From Hyphomicrobiales bacterium (GTDB lineage Bacteria; Pseudomonadota; Alphaproteobacteria; Rhizobiales; Aestuariivirgaceae), in the NCBI GenBank assembly GCA_023266715.1, contig JAHFPK010000036.1:1-15472 (forward strand): a DNA stretch of 15,472 nucleotides, written 5' to 3'. The translations under genes and the position numbers were made by a program. The notes beneath the pieces were generated by a model, which worked only from the letters and a program-made list of their open reading frames with translations, had not been told where the DNA came from and did no database searches. How positions within the stretch are numbered: position 1 is the stretch's first letter; every line of letters begins with the position of its first letter. Shown here piece by piece: positions 1 to 6,603 of the stretch.

Positions 1-582
1 ATACTGCAGCCCCCAGGCCAGAAAATTGCGGTGGCCCACGACTTGGCCTTCAGTTTTGCCTATCCCCATATCCTGCAGGGATGGAAAAGGATCGGCGCCG
101 AGATTTCTTTGTTTTCCCCTCTGCAGGATGAAGTACCGAAAGCCGCCAGTGACGCCATTTTCCTGCCAGGGGGCTATCCAGAGCTTCATGCCGGCCGTAT
201 TTCCCAAAATCACAAGTTTCTTAACGCGCTGAGAAATTCAAAGGCGCTTATTTATGGTGAATGCGGCGGCTTCATGGTTTTGGGTGATACCTTGATCGAT
301 GCCAAGGGCCAATCCCACCCCATGGCCGGCCTTCTGCCGTTAACTACGAGCTTCGCTACCCGCAAACTGCATTTGGGTTATCGCCAACTCACTCCCCTCG
401 GTGGACCATGGGAAAAGCCACTTCACGGCCACGAGTTTCATTATTCCAGCATCGCCAATGAAGGCAGCGCTGATCGATTGTTCGCAACAAGCGATGCAAG
501 CGGACAGGATTTGGGTTCAATTGGACTCACACGAGGCAATGTCATGGGGTCCTACGCCCACATCATCTGCGAGGCGCCATGA
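1..582 (+). CDS. cobB: Cobyrinic acid a,c-diamide synthase CobB, C-terminal part (5' end outside window)
   Basis: The reading frame is open from the first base, so the gene starts upstream; 193 residues are visible. They are the class-I-like glutamine amidotransferase (GATase_3) half of CobB/CbiA, which supplies ammonia for ATP-dependent amidation of the a and c side chains of (hydrogeno)cobyrinic acid in the cytoplasm. Seen directly: the LPGGYPELH motif, the nucleophile cysteine in YGECGGFM (codon 262-264), a Rkl-x-LGYR segment, GHEFHYS, and the catalytic histidine in GSYAHI near the end (codon 559-561). The N-terminal ATP-binding half is not in the window. The stop overlaps the cobQ start by ATGA (579-582), so the two are probably translationally coupled. 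CobB and CobQ share this domain, but the motif details and the complete cobQ next door favour CobB. Confidence 0.93.
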   Translation: MLQPPGQKIAVAHDLAFSFAYPHILQGWKRIGAEISLFSPLQDEVPKAASDAIFLPGGYPELHAGRISQNHKFLNALRNSKALIYGECGGFMVLGDTLIDAKGQSHPMAGLLPLTTSFATRKLHLGYRQLTPLGGPWEKPLHGHEFHYSSIANEGSADRLFATSDASGQDLGSIGLTRGNVMGSYAHIICEAP

Positions 583-2042
583 GCGCCCGTGCTTTCATGC
601 TGATGGGCACGGGCTCTGATGTTGGAAAGTCTCTCGTGGCCGCTGGGCTTTGCCGCGCCTTTGCCAATCGTGGGCTCAATGTCACGCCATTCAAGCCACA
701 GAATATGTCCAACAATGCGGCTGTGACCGGCGATGGTGGCGAGATCGGTCGTGCTCAGGCCTTGCAGGCCCGCGCCGCGCGGCAATCCGCGACTGTTCAT
801 ATGAATCCTGTGCTGCTGAAACCTGAAACCAATGCGGGTGCCCAGGTGATCATTCAGGGTAAGCGGGCAGCAACCATGACAGCCCGCGACTTTTTCACAA
901 ACCGCCAGCAGTTTATGCCCGCCATTATTGAAAGTTTCAAAATACTCGGCCAACAGGCCGATCTGATCATTGTAGAGGGTGCGGGCAGCCCCGCCGAAAT
1001 AAATCTGCGCGATGGCGATCTCGCCAACATGGGTTTTGCCAAGGCTGTGGATATTCCAGCATTTCTCGTGGGCGATATTCACCGGGGTGGGGTGATTGCT
1101 TCCATTGTTGGCACCCTCGCGGTACTGGACACAGACGATAAGGCTCGCTTGAAGGGATTCATCATCAACAAGTTCCACGGTGACGTGAAACTCTTCGAAA
1201 CCGGCAAATCCTATCTGGAAGAAACCACAAAGCTTCCTTGCCTGGGCATTGTCCCACATTTCCCCCACGCGAGAAATCTCCCAGCCGAGGATGCAGTGGC
1301 CTTGGAGGAGACCCTCACAAGTCATTCCGGCCCTTATAAAATAGTGGTCCTGCGCCTGCCCCGCATCGCCAATTTCGATGACCTCGACCCCTTGCGATTG
1401 GAAACCGGTGTCTCGGTCACGTTTCTTGAATTAGGAGAGGTCATTCCCGGCGATACAAATCTGGTGTTCATTCCAGGATCAAAGTCCACCATGGCCGATC
1501 TCGCAAGCCTGCGGGCCACGGGCTGGGATATCGATCTCAAGGCCCATGTCCGGCGGGGTGGCCGTGTGCTCGGCCTCTGTGGCGGTTACCAAATGCTGGG
1601 CCAGAAGATTCATGACCCCGAAGGTCTCGAAGGGGCCGCAGGCAGTGTGGACGGATTGGGCCTTCTCAATATCGAAACCTCACTCCTTCCCGACAAGACC
1701 TTAACCCGTGTAACCGCCACCCATCTGGCCAGTGGACACGAGATTGAAGGCTATGAAATTCATCTCGGAACCTCCCATGGTCCCGATTGCACCAGGCCCT
1801 TTGCCAGAATTGGCAAGCACGATGACGGGGCCACAAGCGCCGATGGCTTGGTGAGCGGCACCTATATTCATGGCTGTTTTGCCAGTGATGAGTTCCGCAG
1901 CACTTATCTGAAAACTCTCGGTGCCAATTTAAGCGACCTTGCCTTCGAGGCCATCATTGAAAAAACTCTTGATGAATTGGCCAGCCACCTGGAGCAACAT
2001 CTTAATCTCGATCAGATGCTGGAACTGGCTGGCGAAATATGA
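579..2042 (+). CDS. cobQ: Cobyric acid synthase CobQ
   Basis: This 487-residue protein has the usual length of CobQ/CbiP, which makes adenosylcobyric acid by four glutamine-dependent amidations of the b, d, e and g side chains. The N-terminus carries the P-loop-like GTGSDVGKS (about residues 11-19), followed by the family signature KPQNMSNNA. The middle has IIVEGAGSPAEINL and GDIHRGGV. The C-terminal GATase_3 domain has the nucleophile in LGLCGGYQMLG (Cys334) and the catalytic histidine in SGTYIHGCF (His431), so both active sites look intact. The ATG overlaps the cobB stop (ATGA), with a GAGG at 571-574 as a plausible ribosome binding site. The cobQ stop in turn overlaps cobD. cobB and cobQ act consecutively on the corrin ring and are probably one transcript. 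Confidence 0.97.
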   Translation: MSARAFMLMGTGSDVGKSLVAAGLCRAFANRGLNVTPFKPQNMSNNAAVTGDGGEIGRAQALQARAARQSATVHMNPVLLKPETNAGAQVIIQGKRAATMTARDFFTNRQQFMPAIIESFKILGQQADLIIVEGAGSPAEINLRDGDLANMGFAKAVDIPAFLVGDIHRGGVIASIVGTLAVLDTDDKARLKGFIINKFHGDVKLFETGKSYLEETTKLPCLGIVPHFPHARNLPAEDAVALEETLTSHSGPYKIVVLRLPRIANFDDLDPLRLETGVSVTFLELGEVIPGDTNLVFIPGSKSTMADLASLRATGWDIDLKAHVRRGGRVLGLCGGYQMLGQKIHDPEGLEGAAGSVDGLGLLNIETSLLPDKTLTRVTATHLASGHEIEGYEIHLGTSHGPDCTRPFARIGKHDDGATSADGLVSGTYIHGCFASDEFRSTYLKTLGANLSDLAFEAIIEKTLDELASHLEQHLNLDQMLELAGEI

Positions 2043-2998
2043 CACTGCACTTTGCCGCGGCAGCATTGGCTCTTCTTGCAGAGCGTCTCTTCGGTTATCC
2101 AAAACCACTCTATAGCCAGATCGGCCATCCCGTTGAATGGATTGGAAGCCTTCTTTCAAAGTTGGAGACAGCATTTTACGATACCAATGCTGAACCTATT
2201 GAAGCGCGACTCAGGGGCGTTGCTGCGCTCACCGCGCTTCTACTGATTGTCACAATACCTGCTATCCTTGTTTCAGCTTTTCTTTCCACTTTCAGATTTG
2301 GCTGGATCATTGAGGCTCTGCTCGCCACATCACTGATCGCACAACACTCCTTGCATGAACATGCCAGCGCCGTCGGAAAAGGCCTGGACATCTCCCTTGC
2401 CGAAGGGCGCAAAGCCGTGAGCCAGATCGTCGGCCGTGATCCCGCACAACTCGATGAATCAGGTATCGTGAAAGCGGCCCTCGAAAGCCTCGCTGAAAAT
2501 ACTTCCGACGGTATCGTAGCACCCGTGTTGTGGTACGCCTTGCTCGGCCTGCCCGGCATCGTGGTGTACAAGGCGATCAACACCGCAGACTCCATGATCG
2601 GTCACAGGTCCGAACGCTATGTCTATTTTGGCTGGGCTGCAGCGCGACTTGATGATCTTGTCAACCTTCCAGCGTCCCGTCTTACGGGTCTGCTGTTTGC
2701 AAGCGCTGCCGCGTGGACCGACAGGGAAAGGGGGAAGACCGTATTGAGCGTCATGTGGCGCGATGCGCCCAAGCACAATTCGCCCAACGCTGGCTGGCCA
2801 GAATCAGCCCTTGCCGCAAGTCTTAGTGTGAAGTTCGGCGGCCCACGCAGCTACGAAGGAAGCAAAGTTGATCTGCCCTGGATGGGCGAAGGCCGTGAGC
2901 TTTTGATTCGCGACGACATTCGCAAAGGGCTCAGGCTTTACGGCCGCGCGATGACTTTCCTGTTTTGCCTTGGGTTGCTTTGCGCCGTGCTTTTTTAA
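2039..2998 (+). CDS. cobD: Adenosylcobinamide-phosphate synthase CobD/CbiB (membrane protein)
   Basis: This 319-residue integral membrane protein of the CobD/CbiB family joins the aminopropanol (phosphate) arm to cobyric acid, giving cobinamide (phosphate). Here CobD is the alphaproteobacterial name; it is not the Salmonella threonine-phosphate decarboxylase of the same name. Seen: family motifs around HPVEWIG near the N-terminus, ESLAENTSDGIVAP, the nearby AINTADSMIGH, and the R-x-DD-LVN-x-PASRLTG stretch. Hydrophobic membrane segments lie at about residues 55-85, at 165-180 and at the extreme C-terminus. It begins in an ATGA overlap with cobQ and is the last rightward gene of the cluster. 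Its last 68 bp are antisense to the end of cobP, so the two converge with overlapping coding sequence. Confidence 0.95.
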   Translation: MTLHFAAAALALLAERLFGYPKPLYSQIGHPVEWIGSLLSKLETAFYDTNAEPIEARLRGVAALTALLLIVTIPAILVSAFLSTFRFGWIIEALLATSLIAQHSLHEHASAVGKGLDISLAEGRKAVSQIVGRDPAQLDESGIVKAALESLAENTSDGIVAPVLWYALLGLPGIVVYKAINTADSMIGHRSERYVYFGWAAARLDDLVNLPASRLTGLLFASAAAWTDRERGKTVLSVMWRDAPKHNSPNAGWPESALAASLSVKFGGPRSYEGSKVDLPWMGEGRELLIRDDIRKGLRLYGRAMTFLFCLGLLCAVLF

Positions 2999-3488
2999 GC
3001 ACCATTGGTAAACCAGCGGTCATAAAAACCACTTCATCGGCAATTTCAGCAACCCGTTGATTAAGGAACCCCTGCTCATCCCTGAAGGCTCTGGCCATCG
3101 CATTGGCGGGGACGATTCCCATGCCAACTTCATTCGACACGAACACCACGCGCGCCTTGGTCTTCTTCAAGCTATTACAGAGCATTTCAATCTCTGCCCG
3201 CACGTCCAGCTTCACAATCATCAGATTGCTGAGCCAGATCGTGAGGCAATCAATCAGGATAAACCGCCCCTTGCCATCAATCGTCTGAAGCGCTCCAACC
3301 AAATCCAGCGGAACTTCAAAAGTTTCCCATCCCTGTCCCCGTTGCTGGCGGTGGGCTTCAATGCGCCGGTCCATTTCCTCATCTGAGGCCTCGGCCGTCG
3401 CCACATAAAATTTTTGTCCCTTCGCCAGGCTTTCCGCATAGCGGCTTTTGCCCGACCTTGCCCCACCGAGAACGAGAAGCGTGCTCAT
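2931..3488 (-). CDS. cobP: Bifunctional adenosylcobinamide kinase / adenosylcobinamide-phosphate guanylyltransferase CobP (CobU)
   Basis: This 185-residue enzyme phosphorylates adenosylcobinamide and then transfers GMP from GTP, giving AdoCbi-GDP for the final cobalamin assembly steps. Seen: the P-loop LGGARSGKS (about residues 7-15), the DCLTIWLSNL segment, VSNEVGMGIVP, and the terminal family block with LNQRVAEIADEV and GLPMVLK. I chose ATG 3488 rather than an in-frame extension to 3542 because family members start just before the P-loop and this ATG overlaps the upstream DUF1636 stop (ATGA, 3488-3485). After GLPMVLK, where homologues usually end, there is a basic tail of about 20 residues rich in Lys and Arg. 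That tail is encoded antisense to the end of cobD and may be an extension without function. Confidence 0.95.
   Translation of the reverse strand: MSTLLVLGGARSGKSRYAESLAKGQKFYVATAEASDEEMDRRIEAHRQQRGQGWETFEVPLDLVGALQTIDGKGRFILIDCLTIWLSNLMIVKLDVRAEIEMLCNSLKKTKARVVFVSNEVGMGIVPANAMARAFRDEQGFLNQRVAEIADEVVFMTAGLPMVLKKARRKATQGKTGKSSRGRKA
2987..3002. terminator. Small inverted repeat over the cobD stop codon
   Basis: GTGCTT (2987-2992) and AAGCAC (2997-3002) are perfect 6-bp arms around TTTT. The repeat covers the cobD stop (2996-2998) and lies inside the cobP coding sequence on the other strand. It may act as a weak bidirectional terminator at this convergent junction. The stem is short and no clean U-run follows it on either strand, so it could also be chance. 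Confidence 0.25.
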
Positions 3489-3859
3489 GATCCTGCCTTT
3501 GGAATGCGTGCAATGAAATGGCCGCGCATGGCATTTGGCCACTCGCGGAATGGAACTTCGCCCGTAAGCGTCGCACCATGCAAATCAAACCAGGCAAGAA
3601 TGGCTTCCGCCTGAGTCCGTTCCGGCACATGGTCGCCGGTAAAATAGCTGAAGCGCTGATCGTCACGCAAAACCACGCTGCAATGGCGCTTGCAATTCCA
3701 CAGGCAGGCCTGGGTTTCAATCCTGATGTCGTCGCGGCGCGCCTCGGCAACCACGACCCTCATGTGATCGATCAGGGTTTGTCCGCCAGTCCGCCCGTCA
3801 GCGCCTGTGGCTTCGCTCGCTGAAAATCGGCAGGTGGTGCAAAAAACCAGGGAACGCAT
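3485..3859 (-). CDS. DUF1636 family cysteine-rich metal-binding protein of the cobalamin cluster
   Basis: This 124-residue cytoplasmic protein matches the DUF1636 pattern as I know it: an N-terminal CTTC (Cys7, Cys10), then CLWNCKRHC (Cys52, Cys56, Cys60), and a hydrophobic motif with a Y-F-T-G-D-H-like turn. The cysteine layout resembles thioredoxin-fold [2Fe-2S] ferredoxins, so metal or Fe-S binding is plausible but not shown. DUF1636 genes are often found near cobalamin genes in alphaproteobacteria. Here it is the first gene of the leftward pair and its stop overlaps the cobP start by ATGA. Its role in B12 synthesis (electron transfer, or cobalt handling) is unknown. The start is ATG 3859 with only a weak AAGGA some 12 bases upstream. 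Confidence 0.8.
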   Translation of the reverse strand: MRSLVFCTTCRFSASEATGADGRTGGQTLIDHMRVVVAEARRDDIRIETQACLWNCKRHCSVVLRDDQRFSYFTGDHVPERTQAEAILAWFDLHGATLTGEVPFREWPNAMRGHFIARIPKAGS

Positions 3860-3947
3860 GGGCTTGCTTGGATCCTTCAGGGATTGCTAAGGTCGTGAGA
3901 CTTCAATGGTGGCAAAGCGCCCACCTGTCAACGCAAACGAAAGCGAC
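3860..3947. promoter_or_regulatory. Short divergent spacer between the DUF1636-cobP pair and NAD kinase
   Basis: This spacer of at most 88 bp separates divergent genes, so it must hold the promoters of both or lie inside a longer transcript. I see no clear -35/-10 pair, no CtrA box and no room for a cobalamin riboswitch. An in-frame ATG at 3906 inside it is an alternative start for NAD kinase, with AAGG about 10 bases ahead. Confidence 0.4.
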
Positions 3948-4715
3948 ATGAATTACTCCCGCATCGCCTTTTCCGCCGCCGATACCCCCGAGGCCCGCAA
4001 AGCCATGTCCCGGCTGGCCAAACGCTATGGTAATGCCGCCGCTGAAACGGCCGATGTGGTTGTGGCGCTAGGTGGTGACGGCCACATGCTGCAAACCCTG
4101 CACCGCTTTGTTTCAACGGGCACCCCCATCTATGGCATGAACCGGGGCTCCGTAGGCTTTCTGATGAACGACTATACGGAAAGAGAATTGCTCGAACACT
4201 TGCACGCGGCAGAGCTCACCGTCATCCGGCCTCTGCGCATGGTGGCCACCGATGAAAGCGGCAAATCCCACAAGGGCATTGCCTTCAACGAAGTGTCCCT
4301 GCTCCGCCAGCGTTCGCAGGCCGCCAAGCTGCAAATCTCCATTGACCACAAGGTGCGCCTTGAGGAATTGATCTGTGATGGTCTTTTGCTGTCAACGCCT
4401 GCGGGCAGCACCGCCTACAATCTTTCCGCTCACGGACCGATCCTGCCGGTGAATGCCCCGCTCCTCGCTTTGACGCCTATCAGCGCCTTCCGGCCCCGGC
4501 GCTGGCGCGGAGCTGTCCTGCCCCACGACGCCAAGGTGACAATTGCAGTTCTGGAACCGGATAAGCGCCCGGTGGCTTCCGTTGCCGATCACGTCGAAGT
4601 GCGGCATGTAAAGACCGTGGAAATTGCCGAGGACAAGAAGCGCTCGGCAAAAATTCTTTTCGATCCCGGCCATAGCCTGGCCGAGCGCGTCCTCAACGAA
4701 CAATTCAAGTTCTAG
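3948..4715 (+). CDS. nadK: NAD kinase
   Basis: This ATP-NAD kinase makes NADP+ from NAD+ in the cytoplasm. With the start at 3948 it has 255 residues, the short form typical of alphaproteobacteria, beginning M-N-Y-S-R-I-A-F. Seen: the catalytic GGDG (residues 42-45, Asp44), the N-x-G-x-x-GFL-type block NRGSVGFLMN, FNEVSLLR, and the diagnostic DGLLLSTPAGSTAYNLSAHG followed by PILP. A start at 3906 would add 14 residues (M-V-A-K-R-P-P...) with no family counterpart; I prefer 3948, although neither start has a strong ribosome binding site. The gene is divergent from the cobalamin pair and converges on the DUF2336 gene, whose stop shares the palindrome CTAG (4712-4715) with this one. Confidence 0.95.
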   Translation: MNYSRIAFSAADTPEARKAMSRLAKRYGNAAAETADVVVALGGDGHMLQTLHRFVSTGTPIYGMNRGSVGFLMNDYTERELLEHLHAAELTVIRPLRMVATDESGKSHKGIAFNEVSLLRQRSQAAKLQISIDHKVRLEELICDGLLLSTPAGSTAYNLSAHGPILPVNAPLLALTPISAFRPRRWRGAVLPHDAKVTIAVLEPDKRPVASVADHVEVRHVKTVEIAEDKKRSAKILFDPGHSLAERVLNEQFKF

Positions 4716-5878
4716 GCCGCGCGTACCATATCGGCCCGCAGGCGCTTGGCAATCTTGCGCACCCGGTCTTCCGCGAAACGGCCAATGAATTCCAGATTCT
4801 TGCTGCGCTCAGTGCTTTGCATGTTTTCATAGCGCGTCATCAGTGCCTCAATCAAGCGCCGGCCGAAACTTTCGGGGTCAAGCGGAAGCCCTTCTTCCTT
4901 TGCATCCTTCATCACATCACAGGCAGCCATCAGCAGACCATAGCAGGATTGCGGCAGGCCGGACTTGCTGTGCAGTGATTTCAACCCCATCAGCCCGCAG
5001 CCAAACATGAGTTCATGCGCGCGCGCCAGCCCCACCCCGGAAAGATGGGCCAGCGACCATTGCACCACTTTCATTTCGCCAATCGCGGCCGAGCGCAGAA
5101 TCATTGAAGGAGTGAGCATTTTTTTGGAGACAAGAAAGGGAATGGCGCGCGCCAGTTCCTCGTTGCTGGCTTCAACCAGAATCCGCAAGATTGCGGTTTC
5201 TTCTGCATCGGCAACAAGCTCGGTCGCATCATTGTCCGCCATCCAGCCGCGCTCTGCCATCAACTGCTGCATGCGATTGGAAGCACGCTTGGCTTGTAAA
5301 ATGCGGATATCAAGCGGCAGGTTTGGGCGGCCAAGCAAAAGCTCGGTCATCTCGGGTGCTTGGCCAAAGCGTGCATAGAGTGTGTGATAGACCTTATCAT
5401 CAAAATGCAGCGCTCTATTCTCAAACAAGCGTAGACAAACATTGAGCGGCGCTGATTTAACCGCATAGGCCAGGGACTCCGGCGAAAGATCGGACCGCAG
5501 CACAACGGTTTGCTGGCGCGGCACATCACCCACTCGCAAAACCGCCAGCATGTGCCAATGATTGAGTGCGGGCGTTGCCGCAAGGAATGGCAATGCAACA
5601 TCATCATCATCGGCAATGATGGAAAACAGGATATCCGCATTGAGGTTGGAATGGCCAATCAGGCCATTGGCCAAAGCGCGGCGAACCTCTTTGATGGGGT
5701 CCACCGAGAGCTTCAAGACCACTGGCACCACTTGAGAGCAGTCGGCTTTTGAGGTTTCTTCGGCGCTCATGAGTGCCGCAAGCTGCGTGGCGAGCTTGGT
5801 GCGCGCCATCGCATCGCCATTCTCAATAACGTCCATGAATACGCTGGTGTCGAGGCCGGACTTAGATTCACTACGCAT
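4712..5878 (-). CDS. DUF2336 domain-containing protein
   Basis: This 388-residue soluble alpha-helical protein has no signal peptide or membrane segment. The overall pattern is that of the alphaproteobacterial DUF2336 family, whose function is not established: repeated helical pairs such as S-V-D-P-I-K-E-V-R-R-A-L-A near residues 58-70, then an acidic D-D-D-D segment before a P-x-L-A-A-T stretch, and further helix-rich repeats. The early part resembles HEAT-like repeats, which suggests protein-protein contacts. The receiver-like gene lies upstream on the same strand, 97 bp away, so the two may share a transcript. No Shine-Dalgarno sequence precedes ATG 5878; a 10-bp perfect hairpin sits there instead. 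The C-terminus is basic (VRKIAKRLRADMVRAA). The family call rests on recalled sequence character, not on a search. Confidence 0.75.
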   Translation of the reverse strand: MRSESKSGLDTSVFMDVIENGDAMARTKLATQLAALMSAEETSKADCSQVVPVVLKLSVDPIKEVRRALANGLIGHSNLNADILFSIIADDDDVALPFLAATPALNHWHMLAVLRVGDVPRQQTVVLRSDLSPESLAYAVKSAPLNVCLRLFENRALHFDDKVYHTLYARFGQAPEMTELLLGRPNLPLDIRILQAKRASNRMQQLMAERGWMADNDATELVADAEETAILRILVEASNEELARAIPFLVSKKMLTPSMILRSAAIGEMKVVQWSLAHLSGVGLARAHELMFGCGLMGLKSLHSKSGLPQSCYGLLMAACDVMKDAKEEGLPLDPESFGRRLIEALMTRYENMQSTERSKNLEFIGRFAEDRVRKIAKRLRADMVRAA

Positions 5879-5884
5879 AAAGGG

Positions 5885-5914
5885 GAGCCAATCAATTCAC
5901 CATCTGATTGGCTC
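5885..5914 (-). promoter_or_regulatory. Perfect 10-bp hairpin just before the DUF2336 start codon
   Basis: GAGCCAATCA (5885-5894) and TGATTGGCTC (5905-5914) are exact complements around a 10-nt loop. In the direction of transcription the stem ends 6 nt before the ATG at 5878 and is followed by CCCCTTT. It lies about 60 nt after the stop of the receiver gene. It could be a weak terminator or attenuator between the two genes, or an RNA structure controlling DUF2336 translation. The only weak SD-like bases (GGTGA) are in its loop. Confidence 0.55.
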
Positions 5915-5975
5915 AGGCTAAGTGCCAAGCCTTAATAATTGGTTCACCATGTCTCTTCACACACCTTTAAGCGGC

Positions 5976-6341
5976 TTAGAGCACGCCCGCCTGGTGCAGT
6001 TTGAACTGCAAAAGTTCGAGATCAAATGGTTGCATGATGAAGTCAGCCGCCCCTTCCAGAATGGATTGGCCGATCTCTTCGGCATCGGGTTTATCAGCAT
6101 AAAGTATCACTACGGGCTTTTTACCGCGCGCCGACTTGCGCATCCGCCGGATAAAATCACTGGGAGCCATGCCTTCGGGCGATGCCGCCATCACCACAAC
6201 ATCAGGCGAATTATCGTTGCAATATCTGAGGCCCTCATCGGCAGCGGAACTTTCAGCAAAATTCAGACCGAGATCGCCCAACAGCAGCGAAACGCGCTTG
6301 CGCTCAGTAACGTCCTTGTCGATCAAAAGGCACCTAACCAT
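5976..6341 (-). CDS. Response-regulator receiver-like protein lacking the phosphorylation residues (pseudo-receiver)
   Basis: This single-domain protein of 121 residues has the receiver pattern (CLLIDKD at the start, SPDVVVM in the third strand, EGAADFIMQPF near the end) and no output domain. The key residues are changed. The phospho-acceptor Asp position in P-D-x-x-x-x-D is Ala52, the conserved Thr of L-T-A is Tyr81, the conserved Lys of K-P-F is Gln104, and the N-terminal acidic pair is Asp8-Lys9. It is therefore unlikely to be phosphorylated in the standard way and may act as a constitutive binding partner or adaptor. I start it at ATG 6341, preceded by AAGGA at a suitable distance; an in-frame upstream ATG at 6446 would add an unrelated basic segment. 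The DUF2336 gene follows on the same strand, and the upstream region has CtrA and DnaA boxes. Confidence 0.8.
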   Translation of the reverse strand: MVRCLLIDKDVTERKRVSLLLGDLGLNFAESSAADEGLRYCNDNSPDVVVMAASPEGMAPSDFIRRMRKSARGKKPVVILYADKPDAEEIGQSILEGAADFIMQPFDLELLQFKLHQAGVL

Positions 6342-6418
6342 TGCGAGTCTTCCTTGTCTTTCTGACGAAAGCCCTGTTCCCCAAAAACTCCGCCGTCCGA
6401 CTCCTGAGCCCCTCATGG

Positions 6419-6433
6419 TTAATGAGACGTTAA
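6419..6433 (-). promoter_or_regulatory. CtrA-type box TTAA-N7-TTAA upstream of the receiver-like gene
   Basis: The match TTAA-TGAGACG-TTAA is exact. Read on the minus strand it continues as TTAACCAT, so it also contains the TTAACCAT half-site used by CtrA in several alphaproteobacteria. It lies 78 bp upstream of ATG 6341, a reasonable place for a promoter element. A GACTC (6399-6403), a GANTC site for the CcrM methylase, is close by. Binding by CtrA is inferred. Confidence 0.6.
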
Positions 6434-6438
6434 ACACC

Positions 6439-6447
6439 TTATCCACA
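6439..6447 (+). promoter_or_regulatory. Consensus DnaA box TTATCCACA
   Basis: TTATCCACA is an exact match to the high-affinity DnaA box. A related TTTTCCACA (one mismatch) follows at 6450-6458. The box begins 5 bp after the CtrA box. One strong and one weak site, with no clear AT-rich unwinding region and no origin-associated genes, suggest transcriptional control by DnaA more than a replication origin. Confidence 0.5.
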
Positions 6448-6471
6448 GTTTTTCCACAGGACTTAAACTAC

Positions 6472-6500
6472 TGACAACGAACCACAAATAAAGGTTGTCA
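6472..6500. repeat. Inverted repeat in the gap upstream of the receiver-like gene
   Basis: TGACAAC (6472-6478) and GTTGTCA (6494-6500) are perfect 7-bp arms around a 15-nt spacer. The repeat lies in the 262-bp gap (6342-6603) between the receiver-like gene and the end of the flavin reductase gene. Apart from this dyad and the CtrA and DnaA boxes I see no gene in that gap. The dyad may be an operator, or part of the 3' end signal of the flavin reductase operon. Confidence 0.35.
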
Positions 6501-6603
6501 ACAGGATTTAAAACTATGGCGAGAATGCGGCGTTCTACTCCTGTTCAGGGCTCTTGGCGCGACTCAGGCGCGTTTCGGGATAATGCACGGCTGCAACAGT
6601 TGA

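Noticed and set aside
552..1325. Long leftward frame of 257 codons opposite cobQ
   Set aside because: It is fully antisense to cobQ, which has both active sites intact. The predicted protein has no recognisable motifs and arises from codon bias on the other strand.
3860..3947. Cobalamin riboswitch for the DUF1636-cobP pair
   Set aside because: The gap is under 90 bp and I see no B12-box-like sequence. The start of the rightward cobalamin operon, where one might lie, is outside the window.
6553..6580. Repeated GGCGCG in the gap after the flavin reductase gene, considered as a terminator stem
   Set aside because: The two copies are direct, not inverted, so they cannot pair as a hairpin, and no T-run follows.
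6342..6603. A replication origin, because of DnaA boxes next to a CtrA box
   Set aside because: There is only one exact and one near DnaA box, no clear AT-rich unwinding stretch, and no origin-associated neighbours such as dnaA, hemE, gidA or parAB. A promoter explains it more simply.
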